Shown here: positions 54,749-62,558 of the stretch, piece after piece
Numbering within the stretch: position 1 is the first letter of the stretch
Layout of the letters: each line of letters begins with the position of its first letter
Assembly (NCBI RefSeq): GCF_010820555.1
Contig: NZ_JAAIKD010000001.1
Span: forward strand, 535,885 to 599,884
DNA from: Psychroflexus aurantiacus
GTDB taxonomy: Bacteria; Bacteroidota; Bacteroidia; Flavobacteriales; Flavobacteriaceae
Reading direction: 5' to 3'
Length of the DNA stretch: 64,000 nucleotides
Notes under the pieces: generated by a model
The model's input: the letters and a program-made list of their open reading frames with translations, nothing else
The model's database searches: none
Told to the model about the DNA's origin: nothing
Translations under genes and position numbers: made by a program

Positions 54749-55723
54749 ATGAAACGTAAACTTATATTCGCATTTCTCATATTCCTGGGCATTACTTTAA
54801 ATTTTTACGCCCAAAATTCAGAAGGAAAATTAGATGATTTTTCTCGTATTGCTATCGTTCCTTACGTAGCCAGCCAGGTTGAAAACATCCCTTTATCGGC
54901 TAAGAACAACCTTCAAAGCAAAATGGCTCAGATGTTAACCGCCAACGGAATTGCAGGTTCCACCAATTACAATTCACAATTTATTATAACCCCTAATGTT
55001 TCTGTGCTTTCCAAAAATGTGGTTGGAGCAGCACCACCTAAAGTCGCTATCGTTCTTGAAGTTGCTTTTTATATTGGTGATGGTGTAACCGGTGTGAAAT
55101 TTGGAAGTACGGCCATCAACGTTAAAGGCGTTGGGCAAAATGAAAACAAGGCTTATATAGCTGCGTTTAGGAATATAAAGTCGAATAACAAAGAGGTTAA
55201 AAACTTAATAAATGCAGCTAAAAAACGAATCCTGGCCTATTACAACGATGGCTGCGATTTTATCATGAAAGAAGCCGGAAGCATGGCTAATCAAAATAAA
55301 TTTGACCAGGCGCTTTATAACCTAACGTCAGTACCCGCAGTGTCGAAAGACTGTTTTAATAAAGCACAGGAGCAGATAGCGATCATTTATAAGCAAAAAA
55401 TGAACCGGGACTGTGATGTATTACTCACCATGGCCACAAATGCCTGGAATGCAGGTCAAAATTACGACAGTGCCGAAAAAGCAGGCTTCTACCTCAACCA
55501 GATCGAACCTGATTCCAAATGTTATTCAAAAGTCAAAAGCCTGGCAAGTGATATTCAAAAAGGAGTTAGGAGAAACTCCGATCGGGAATGGGATTTTTTG
55601 GAAAATCAGCAAAATAATTTAGCTGAAATAGAGAAGAACCGACTCATCACATCCAGGGAAATTGCCTTGGCCTATGCCAATAATCAGCCGGAACGCATTT
55701 ATAACATCCAAGGCTGGTGGTAG
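54749..55723 (+). CDS. secreted protein, last gene of the uncharacterised operon
   Basis: The signal peptide ends near residue 22 (ITLNFYAQN). The mature part starts with a CsgG-like segment (FSRIAIVPYVASQVENIPLS) and continues with helical repeats that may be TPR-like (QALYNLTSVPAVSKDCFNKA). It starts 14 bp after the DUF6175 gene and is followed by a strong terminator. No enzyme motif is seen. Confidence 0.7.
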   Translation: MKRKLIFAFLIFLGITLNFYAQNSEGKLDDFSRIAIVPYVASQVENIPLSAKNNLQSKMAQMLTANGIAGSTNYNSQFIITPNVSVLSKNVVGAAPPKVAIVLEVAFYIGDGVTGVKFGSTAINVKGVGQNENKAYIAAFRNIKSNNKEVKNLINAAKKRILAYYNDGCDFIMKEAGSMANQNKFDQALYNLTSVPAVSKDCFNKAQEQIAIIYKQKMNRDCDVLLTMATNAWNAGQNYDSAEKAGFYLNQIEPDSKCYSKVKSLASDIQKGVRRNSDREWDFLENQQNNLAEIEKNRLITSREIALAYANNQPERIYNIQGWW

Positions 55724-55791
55724 GATTTAAAATTGCTTAATAGTATAAGCAAGAAATTTCATCCTGACTAGTTCAACATAATTTTTTTCAG

Positions 55792-55828
55792 AAGCCGCTT
55801 CAAAACCTGAAGCGGCTTTTTTTTGCTC
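55792..55828 (+). terminator. intrinsic terminator of the exported-protein operon
   Basis: AAGCCGCTTCA pairs with TGAAGCGGCTT (stem of 11 bp, loop of 5 nt), followed by a run of eight T. It ends the operon that starts at 49855. Confidence 0.9.
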
Positions 55829-55856
55829 TGCCTTCCATTTTTCAAAGCGCTTTCTT

Positions 55857-55864
55857 TACCTTTG
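55857..55864 (+). promoter_or_regulatory. -7 element of the M24 aminopeptidase gene
   Basis: TACCTTTG matches TAnnTTTG and lies 16 bp before the start codon. Confidence 0.5.
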
Positions 55865-55880
55865 AAAAAACTACTATTTT

Positions 55881-57176
55881 ATGCGTTACGAGCCGATATC
55901 CAAAGAATTATTTATACATAACAGGAAGAATTTTATGAGTCAGATGCTGCCGGGAAGTCTGGCGGTGTTCAACTCCAACGATATTTATCCCATAGGGGCG
56001 GACAGCACGATTCCCTTTCAGCAGGATCGCAATATCTATTACTTAAGTGGTGTGGATCAGGAAGACAGTATTTTGGTGTTATTTCCGGATGCGCCGGATC
56101 CTAAGCATCGCGAAATTTTGTTTCTGACCGAAACCAATCCGCATATCGCGGTCTGGGAAGGGGAGAAACTCAACAAAGACCGAGCTCTGGAAACTTCAGG
56201 GATCACAACCGTTTACTGGAAGCAGGATTTCGAAAAAATCTTTAACGAGCTGATGGCACAAAGCCACACCGTTTATATGAATACCAACGAGCACTACAGG
56301 GCAGCTCACGCCACTCAGACCCGGGAAGACCGTTTTAATATCTGGCTGAAAGAAAACTACCCGGCCCATCAGGTCGCCAAAAGCAATCCGATTTTACAGC
56401 GCCTGCGATCTGTCAAACATCCCCTGGAACTGGAAGTCATGCAGAACGCCTGTAACATTACCGAAAAAGGTTTCAGAAGAATTTTAGAATTTACAAAACC
56501 CGGCAAGTGGGAGTATGAGTTGGAAGCTGAGTTTATGCATGAATTCCTGATGAATAAATCCCGTGGTTTCTCCTACACGCCAATCATTGCCGGGGGTAAG
56601 AATGCCACGGTTCTCCACTATATAGAAAACAAAGAACAACTGAAAGCCGGAGACTTAATCTTAATCGATGTGGGTGCAGAATATGCCAATTATTCCAGTG
56701 ATATGACGCGTACCATTCCCGTGTCCGGGAAATACACAGACCGGCAAAAGCAGGTGTATACGGCAGTCAATAAGGTCAAAAACCTGGCTACTGATATGCT
56801 GGTGCCCGGAACCCTCTGGAAAGAGTTTCATGTGGAGGTCGGTAAGTTGATGACCTCCGAATTACTGGATTTAAAACTTCTGGACAAAGCCGATGTTCAA
56901 AATGAAAACCCGGACTGGCCGGCTTATAAAAAATATTTTATGCACGGGACCTCGCATAATATTGGCCTCGACACTCACGATTATGGTCTGTTGCACGAGC
57001 CGATGAAAGCCAATCAGGTGTTTACCGTGGAGCCGGGCATTTATCTGCCCGAGGAAAACATGGGCATTCGACTGGAAGACGATGTGGTGATTCAGGAAAG
57101 CGGGTCACCAAAGAATTTAATGGGTAACATCCCTATCGAGATGGAAGAGATCGAAGATTTGATGAATAGTAAATAG
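55881..57176 (+). CDS. pepP: Xaa-Pro aminopeptidase (M24B)
   Basis: The enzyme removes N-terminal residues that precede proline. The N-terminal creatinase-like domain begins FIHNRKNFMSQMLPGSLAVF. The dinuclear metal ligands are visible: LILIDVGAEYANYSSDMTRT (two Asp), HGTSHNIGLDTHD (His), VFTVEPGIYL (Glu) and MGIRLEDDVVI (Glu). The length of 431 residues is normal. It stands alone. Confidence 0.93.
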   Translation: MRYEPISKELFIHNRKNFMSQMLPGSLAVFNSNDIYPIGADSTIPFQQDRNIYYLSGVDQEDSILVLFPDAPDPKHREILFLTETNPHIAVWEGEKLNKDRALETSGITTVYWKQDFEKIFNELMAQSHTVYMNTNEHYRAAHATQTREDRFNIWLKENYPAHQVAKSNPILQRLRSVKHPLELEVMQNACNITEKGFRRILEFTKPGKWEYELEAEFMHEFLMNKSRGFSYTPIIAGGKNATVLHYIENKEQLKAGDLILIDVGAEYANYSSDMTRTIPVSGKYTDRQKQVYTAVNKVKNLATDMLVPGTLWKEFHVEVGKLMTSELLDLKLLDKADVQNENPDWPAYKKYFMHGTSHNIGLDTHDYGLLHEPMKANQVFTVEPGIYLPEENMGIRLEDDVVIQESGSPKNLMGNIPIEMEEIEDLMNSK

Positions 57177-57242
57177 TCTCTTAGTGGTGAGTTTTTAGAC
57201 GGGAGTGATTTTTTACCGCTTTCTCACCTTAACGTTTTTTCC

Positions 57243-57276
57243 AGTCAACTGGTTTTCTAGTCTGCCAGTTGACTAG
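57243..57276. repeat. nested inverted repeats before the alpha/beta hydrolase
   Basis: AGTCAACTGG (57243) pairs with CCAGTTGACT (57265) across 12 nt. CTAGTC (57257) can pair instead with GACTAG (57271), using the same GACT bases. The two hairpins exclude each other and end 14 bp before the ATG at 57291. No T-run follows. Confidence 0.5.
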
Positions 57277-57290
57277 CTTTATTAAGATTC

Positions 57291-58070
57291 ATGATCTTCA
57301 CCTACAAGCAAACTAAAATCCACTACACCGCATCGGGAAAAGGCGAACCCATTATCCTATTGCATGGATTTTTGGAGAATTCTTCGATGTGGAAACCACT
57401 TCAGAAGGAACTTTCCAAAACACATGCTGTTTACGCCTTAGATTTGCCAGGTCACGGCAGGACTGAAGCCATTGGGTATATTCATAGCATGGAGGACTTT
57501 GCGGCCCTGGTTTTAGCGTTTACTGACTTTAAAAAGCTAAAAAGCTTTAGCCTGATAGGCCACTCCATGGGAGGCTATGTGGCCTTAGCTTTAGCTGAAC
57601 TAAAACCAGGATCAGGAAAAATGGATAAGCTCATTCTTTTAAACTCCACTTCTCTGGCCGATTCTGAAACCAAGCAACAGGAAAGAAATCGAGCCATCAC
57701 GATGATTCAGAAGTATCCGGAAGCGTTTATCAGCATGTCCGTAAAGCACCTGTTTTTACCAGAGGATCAAAAGCGATTGGCTTCGGAAATCGACACAGCC
57801 ATATCGCAAGCCAAGCAATGTTCTCAACAGGGAATCATCAATACGCTGAAAGGCATGCGCGATCGTAAAGGCAGAACTGAAGTGTTGAAAAAACTAAGCG
57901 ATAAAAGCCTTATCCTTCTGGGAAAAGAAGACAAAGTCATCGACTTTGAAAAGACGAAACACCTGGCAAAAGAGATGTGTGTTGAACTGGAAATTTTCCC
58001 TGGGGGTCATATGTCATACATAGAGCATCCGGACTTGCTGCTGAAGACCGTTCATGAGTTTTTGAGTTAG
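57291..58070 (+). CDS. alpha/beta hydrolase
   Basis: The core has HGFLENSSMWKPLQ (oxyanion region), the nucleophile elbow LIGHSMGGYVALALAE with Ser near residue 92, Asp in LGKEDKVIDF and His in PGGHMSYIEHP. The length of 259 residues is typical. The substrate is unknown; the cap region is short. Single gene. Confidence 0.88.
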   Translation: MIFTYKQTKIHYTASGKGEPIILLHGFLENSSMWKPLQKELSKTHAVYALDLPGHGRTEAIGYIHSMEDFAALVLAFTDFKKLKSFSLIGHSMGGYVALALAELKPGSGKMDKLILLNSTSLADSETKQQERNRAITMIQKYPEAFISMSVKHLFLPEDQKRLASEIDTAISQAKQCSQQGIINTLKGMRDRKGRTEVLKKLSDKSLILLGKEDKVIDFEKTKHLAKEMCVELEIFPGGHMSYIEHPDLLLKTVHEFLS

Positions 58071-58420
58071 TGAGTTGTTGAGGTATTAGGGGATAGGCTT
58101 TAGGGAGTAGGAAATAGTATGAGAGTTTAATTCAAAATTCGATGTTCTGTAGTGGATATTAAATATTTTAATGAACAGCAGAAGGCGTAGAGTTCGCAAA
58201 GCTTCTTGCCATCAAAGGCCTATATGGTGGCTGAGTGATTTTCGATTGAAAATTGTATCGAACCCACTGAGCCAGACTTGTGAAAAGTCTACAATTTAGA
58301 ATAAATTCGATATTCAAGATTCAGTATTTATAAGCCGTGATTGGCAAGTGCTGAATCGTTCCCCCCTTGGTGGGCTAGGGGGCTTTTGCTCCCCTCCCTG
58401 GGAGGGGCTGGGTGAGGATT
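58071..58420. repeat. gene-free stretch with G-rich intergenic repeat
   Basis: No gene is seen. The last 60 bp are GC-rich in an AT-rich genome: TTCCCCCCTTGGTGGGCTAG, then CCCTCCCTGGGAGGGGCTGG. This word type is familiar from dispersed repeats of Bacteroidota. It ends a few bases before the dGTPase stop and could act as its 3' hairpin. The first part looks degenerate, with a possible repeat word near 58180. Confidence 0.5.
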
Positions 58421-59767
58421 TTACAAATCGCTCCCCGTCAATTTTCTATACGTTCTCAACGCATTGCTATCGGTAAGCGAGGCGACAAACGAGCATACAT
58501 CGATCAGCCAGTCCTCGAGCTTACTTTCGGAAAAATCAAAATCCTTGAGGAAGTTTTTCAGAATCAGCTTGTCAAAATTGGAGGCATTCCCCGCGTGCTG
58601 ATGTTCCACTGCCGTAGTAAAATCATCCAGAATCTTAGTCAGGATTTTATACCCGGCAATTTCTTTATCCAGCACTTCCTGACTCTGGTAAATGTTCTTT
58701 ATACTGATTTTGATGATGTCTTCAATCTGAACTTTATAGGCAGACTTGTCCAGCAGCGCCTGATGATAATCTCCCTTTAAAATAGCCTCTTCGTTTTCCA
58801 TAAACAGGGAAACCGCATCTTCAATGAGAGCTCCAATGGCTAAGGATCGCAGATAGCTTATCCGGTTTTTGGTGGTCGACAGCTTGGAATACTTTTCGGT
58901 ATTGATGGTTTTGCTGACGATTTTAGACAGGTATTCCAAAGCATAGTCTTCCTGAATCAGGCCCAGATTAATCCCATCCTCAAAATCGATGATGGTGTAG
59001 CAAATGTCATCGGCTGCTTCTACCAAAAAGGCCAGCGGATGTCTTTTGTAACGCACCTCCTCGCCGTCAGCATTTTTCTCGAGACCCAGTTCTTCGGCCA
59101 CATCCTGAAACTTCTCCTGCTGCTGATTAAAAAAGCCAAACTTTTTGTCGGCAACCTGCTTTGTGGGTTTGTGAGGAAGCGAGGCTTTGGGATATTTGGT
59201 AAATGCCCCTAAAGTCGCGTAAGATAAGCGTAAGCCGCCTGGAGAACCGTAATTATCATTGGTAAGCAGTTTAAAACCATTGGCGTTCCCTTCAAATTTG
59301 GAAAGATCCTGGTATACCACTTCGGGGAGTTGATCTTTGAAGCGTTTTCCGTTGCCGAATTTGAAATAATCCCCGATGGCGCGTTCGCCGCTATGACCAA
59401 AGGGTGGATTACCAATGTCGTGGGCCAAAGCGGCCGCGGCTACAATGGCACCAAAATCATTGAAATGATGCCCATGCGTTCCCTTCAGCTGTGGATGTTT
59501 TTCCAGTACTTTTTTACCGACAAGACGTCCTAGTGATCTTCCAACCACCGAAACCTCCAGACTATGGGTGAGTCGGGTATGCACAAAATCGGTTTTGGAA
59601 AGCGGAATCACCTGGGTTTTATCCTGTAAACTTCTGAATTCTGAAGAGAAAATCACACGATCGTAATCGACTTCAAACCCCAGCCGGGTGTCGTCCTGTT
59701 CTTTACGAATGCGTTTGTTTTTATCGCCCTGGCGTTTCAGGGATAAGAGGGTTTCCCAAGTTGGCAT
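58421..59767 (-). CDS. dgt: deoxyguanosinetriphosphate triphosphohydrolase
   Basis: The enzyme splits dGTP (or dNTPs) into the nucleoside and triphosphate. The HD-domain residues are in FVHTRLTHSLEVSVVGRSLG, AAALAHDIGNPPFGHSGE and VEAADDICYTIIDFEDG. The N-terminus has EFRSLQDKTQVIPL, typical for the family. At 448 residues it belongs to the bacterial type-2 group. It stands alone on the minus strand. Confidence 0.92.
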   Translation of the reverse strand: MPTWETLLSLKRQGDKNKRIRKEQDDTRLGFEVDYDRVIFSSEFRSLQDKTQVIPLSKTDFVHTRLTHSLEVSVVGRSLGRLVGKKVLEKHPQLKGTHGHHFNDFGAIVAAAALAHDIGNPPFGHSGERAIGDYFKFGNGKRFKDQLPEVVYQDLSKFEGNANGFKLLTNDNYGSPGGLRLSYATLGAFTKYPKASLPHKPTKQVADKKFGFFNQQQEKFQDVAEELGLEKNADGEEVRYKRHPLAFLVEAADDICYTIIDFEDGINLGLIQEDYALEYLSKIVSKTINTEKYSKLSTTKNRISYLRSLAIGALIEDAVSLFMENEEAILKGDYHQALLDKSAYKVQIEDIIKISIKNIYQSQEVLDKEIAGYKILTKILDDFTTAVEHQHAGNASNFDKLILKNFLKDFDFSESKLEDWLIDVCSFVASLTDSNALRTYRKLTGSDL

Positions 59768-60123
59768 GCTTTCAGTTTTAGGTCAAATGTAAGGAATTCT
59801 TGGACTAGGACAGTAATGCCAGGCCTGGCAAATTTGAGAAGTGAACTTTATGTTGAAACTACATTTATTTAATGCATATCCGTTTAGTAACCTGAAAGTA
59901 ATTTTTGCCTCCCTGAGCCTGATGCCAAATGAACGAAGGCAGGTGCAGTCGAAGGATTGAAAAAACGTCTCGACTGCAATCGACGTGACCTTTTTAGTTA
60001 AGAATTCTAGGTCTCTTTACGGATAAGTCTATCTTATTCTGAAGCAGATAAATGTTAAAAACGGTTTTTTTAGTTATATAACTGTATTTTTAGTTTACAT
60101 TTGCTTCAAACGCATTTGAACTC
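59768..60123. promoter_or_regulatory. intergenic region with repeat word and BlaI-type operator
   Basis: Around 59935-59995 are the words CAGTCGAAGG and TCTCGACTGCAATCGACGTG, an inverted-repeat type common in flavobacterial gaps. At 60072 the perfect palindrome AGTTATATAACT is followed by TGTA-n9-TACA ending at 60099, and by the -7 element TACATTTG (60096-60103), 21 bp before the BlaI start. TGTA/TACA half-sites are the known core of BlaI/MecI operators, so autoregulation is likely. Confidence 0.6.
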
Positions 60124-60489
60124 ATGAAGAATTTAGAAAAACTAACCGCCAAAGAAGAAGAAATCATGGCGGTACTCTGGAAGCTAAAAAAGGCTTTTGT
60201 AAAAGAAATTCTTGAAGAACTGGATGGAGAACAGCATTACAACACCATTTCTACTCTGGTGAGACTTCTGGAGGAGAAGGGTTTTGTGGCACATCAGGCC
60301 TTTGGGAAAAGTCATCAATACTTTCCAGTCGTAGATAAGAAGAGCTATAGTGAGAAGATCATGGAACAGAACTCTTCTCGTTTTTTTGACGGATCTTATA
60401 AAAACATGGTCTCTTTTTTCGCCCAGCAGGATAAAATATCGGAGCAGGAACTGGAAGAAATTCTGGAACTCATTAAAAACAAAAGCTAA
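60124..60489 (+). CDS. BlaI/MecI/CopY-family transcriptional repressor
   Basis: A winged-helix repressor of 121 residues: LTAKEEEIMAVLWKLKKAFV, then YNTISTLVRLLEEKGFVAH as recognition helix and wing, and a C-terminal dimerisation helix. In the BlaR/BlaI pairing the M56 membrane protease inactivates this repressor. Its stop TAA overlaps the ATG of the M56 gene by one base. Targets besides its own operon are not known. Confidence 0.9.
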   Translation: MKNLEKLTAKEEEIMAVLWKLKKAFVKEILEELDGEQHYNTISTLVRLLEEKGFVAHQAFGKSHQYFPVVDKKSYSEKIMEQNSSRFFDGSYKNMVSFFAQQDKISEQELEEILELIKNKS

Positions 60490-62246
60490 TGGACTTACTT
60501 ATCTATCTCGCCAAAGCTTCTTTACTTCTGACCCTCTTTTGGGTGGTGTATAAAATCGTTTTGGAATCAGAAACCTACCACAGGTTTAAGCGAATTTATC
60601 TTCATGTCGGTTATGGTTTAAGCCTGATATTACCACTGCTAAGCTATACCAAAATAGAAGTGATTACACTCAGTCCAGCTTTCCTTGCGCCATCTTCTTC
60701 GGAATTTGTCCCTGCTGAAATCAAACCCACTACTTCAGAATTAATATGGTCGTTCATCACTGAACATGCTGTGCTTGAATTATTATACATCGGTATTTCC
60801 CTGGTGTTCCTGGTTCATTTACTGGTGAAATTCTTTAGGCTACTCAGCTTTTTGAAAGCTTCTAAAGCCTTTCAGACCGATGGCATTTTTCAGATTGAAA
60901 AAGCCATTCCTGAAGGTGCTTTTTCATTTCTGAATTATATCGTTTACGATCCCAAGCTGTATTCTGAAACTGAACTGAAAATCATTCTGGCACACGAAAA
61001 AGCCCATGTCGCTCATAAACACAGCCTGGATATTTTATTGGCTCACCTGTATACATGTGCGTTTTGGTTCAATCCCTTTGCCTGGCTGTACCAGAAAAGT
61101 CTGGTCCTCAACCTGGAGTATGAAGCCGATGCCAAAGTGGTTGATAATACCACTAAGAAAGAGTATCAAATGACCTTATACAGCATTACTCAGCAACAGT
61201 TCAGATCTCAGTTACAACATTCCTTTCATCAATCCCCCATTAAAAAACGAATCGCTATGCTTAACAAAAACAAACACAATCAATCATTCTGGAAACTCTT
61301 TATAGTCTCCCCCTTACTAGTGGTGTTCTTTCTTCTTTTCCAGGTGGAAACCAAAGCCCAAATCAAGAATTCAATAACAACTACCGAAACCAAAGTCAAT
61401 CGAATTGAAATCACCTATGATGAAAACACCACCAGGGAAACCCTAAATTCTGATAGGGAGTTCCTAAAGGAGGAATTCAATATTGATGTGAGTTATTCTA
61501 GACTTAGATTCAATCCTAATGGAAAATTAGAGTCCATAACTTTGGATGTCGATTGTAACGATAGCTTTAAAGGCTCAGTAGCTTCTCCCGATGTAGCAGA
61601 ATTACCTGTTTATTTTTATAGAGATTATACGGAAGGCGCAGAAACGCCATTCGGTGTAGGGATCAGGACTGAATCTGAAACGCCTTCAAAAACCGATTAC
61701 AACACCATTAAAGATGCTGAACGCTTTATCATCAACGGTAAGCAGATCGATAAAGAAGAGCTTGTAAAAACTTACATCCCCGTAGAAACTTACAGCTATG
61801 ATAAAAGTTCCAAAACACTGAGCATAACTACTAAATCTGAATTTTCTGAGATTTACTATTCTGGAATGTCAGAATTATTTGAAGAACTTAAAGAAAAGTA
61901 TAACGACAAAGTCCTGAAAGCGTTTACTTTTTTCAAGTTGACTTCAGACTACAAAGTTGTTACGTTGTCGATGGATAAGTTCAAAATTTCAGACACTCCT
62001 ATAAATGCCTCTCAACATGATAATTCCAGTCAAATCTTCAGGACAGAATTTGGAGATACTAATGTCATTTATCTCGTGGACGGGAAAGAAGTGGAAACGG
62101 AAAAATTCAACAAACTGGATCCTAAGGAAATCAATACCCTCGATGTTGTAAAATCATCTTACGAGATTGAGGCTGCGGGTTATGATGCCAAGGAAGTGGA
62201 TGCTTTACTTAAAGTCACGACCAAGAAAGGCAGTAATAAAAAGTAA
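60489..62246 (+). CDS. M56 family (BlaR1-like) membrane metallopeptidase with plug-like C-terminus
   Basis: Four hydrophobic segments lie in the first 290 residues. The zinc protease motif HEKAHVAHKHSLDILLAHLY is near residue 168, with LEYEADAKVVD as third ligand. The periplasmic part has no penicillin-binding domain. Instead it ends with VIYLVDGKEVETEKFNKLDP and LLKVTTKKG, a motif similar to TonB-receptor plug segments. It probably senses something other than beta-lactams and cleaves the repressor encoded just upstream. Confidence 0.88.
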   Translation: MDLLIYLAKASLLLTLFWVVYKIVLESETYHRFKRIYLHVGYGLSLILPLLSYTKIEVITLSPAFLAPSSSEFVPAEIKPTTSELIWSFITEHAVLELLYIGISLVFLVHLLVKFFRLLSFLKASKAFQTDGIFQIEKAIPEGAFSFLNYIVYDPKLYSETELKIILAHEKAHVAHKHSLDILLAHLYTCAFWFNPFAWLYQKSLVLNLEYEADAKVVDNTTKKEYQMTLYSITQQQFRSQLQHSFHQSPIKKRIAMLNKNKHNQSFWKLFIVSPLLVVFFLLFQVETKAQIKNSITTTETKVNRIEITYDENTTRETLNSDREFLKEEFNIDVSYSRLRFNPNGKLESITLDVDCNDSFKGSVASPDVAELPVYFYRDYTEGAETPFGVGIRTESETPSKTDYNTIKDAERFIINGKQIDKEELVKTYIPVETYSYDKSSKTLSITTKSEFSEIYYSGMSELFEELKEKYNDKVLKAFTFFKLTSDYKVVTLSMDKFKISDTPINASQHDNSSQIFRTEFGDTNVIYLVDGKEVETEKFNKLDPKEINTLDVVKSSYEIEAAGYDAKEVDALLKVTTKKGSNKK

Positions 62247-62501
62247 GAATGGGATGAGCTATGCCCTTCATCACCACTCATTTTTATAGTATGATATACC
62301 TTGTGTATGTGTTAGTATCCGGGATTTCGGCTTTACTCAAAGAAGCCTAGCCTATGATGTAGTTGGTTCTCGATTCCGACTTCCTTTACCGGCAGGCAGG
62401 GTCGAACGTAAACAAAGCAATTTGAAATTAAATAGACAACCAAATTTTCAATACTCCGATGGTTTTACCTCGTAGTATTTAAGCCGAAAATTAACCAACA
62501 A
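62247..62501. other. gene-free stretch
   Basis: No gene was seen. A GC-richer stretch near 62380-62410 (CTTTACCGGCAGGCAGG, GGTCGAACGTA) resembles the dispersed intergenic words at 59.9 kb. Confidence 0.4.
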
Positions 62502-62537
62502 AAAACCCCCGGTAAATCTTGATTTACCGGGGGTTTT
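62502..62537 (-). terminator. intrinsic terminator of nrdA
   Basis: AAAACCCCCGGTAAATC and its complement form a 17-bp stem with a minimal loop, 22 bp past the nrdA stop. On the minus strand T-runs follow. Confidence 0.88.
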
Positions 62538-62558
62538 GTAATTAACTACAATTCTTAA

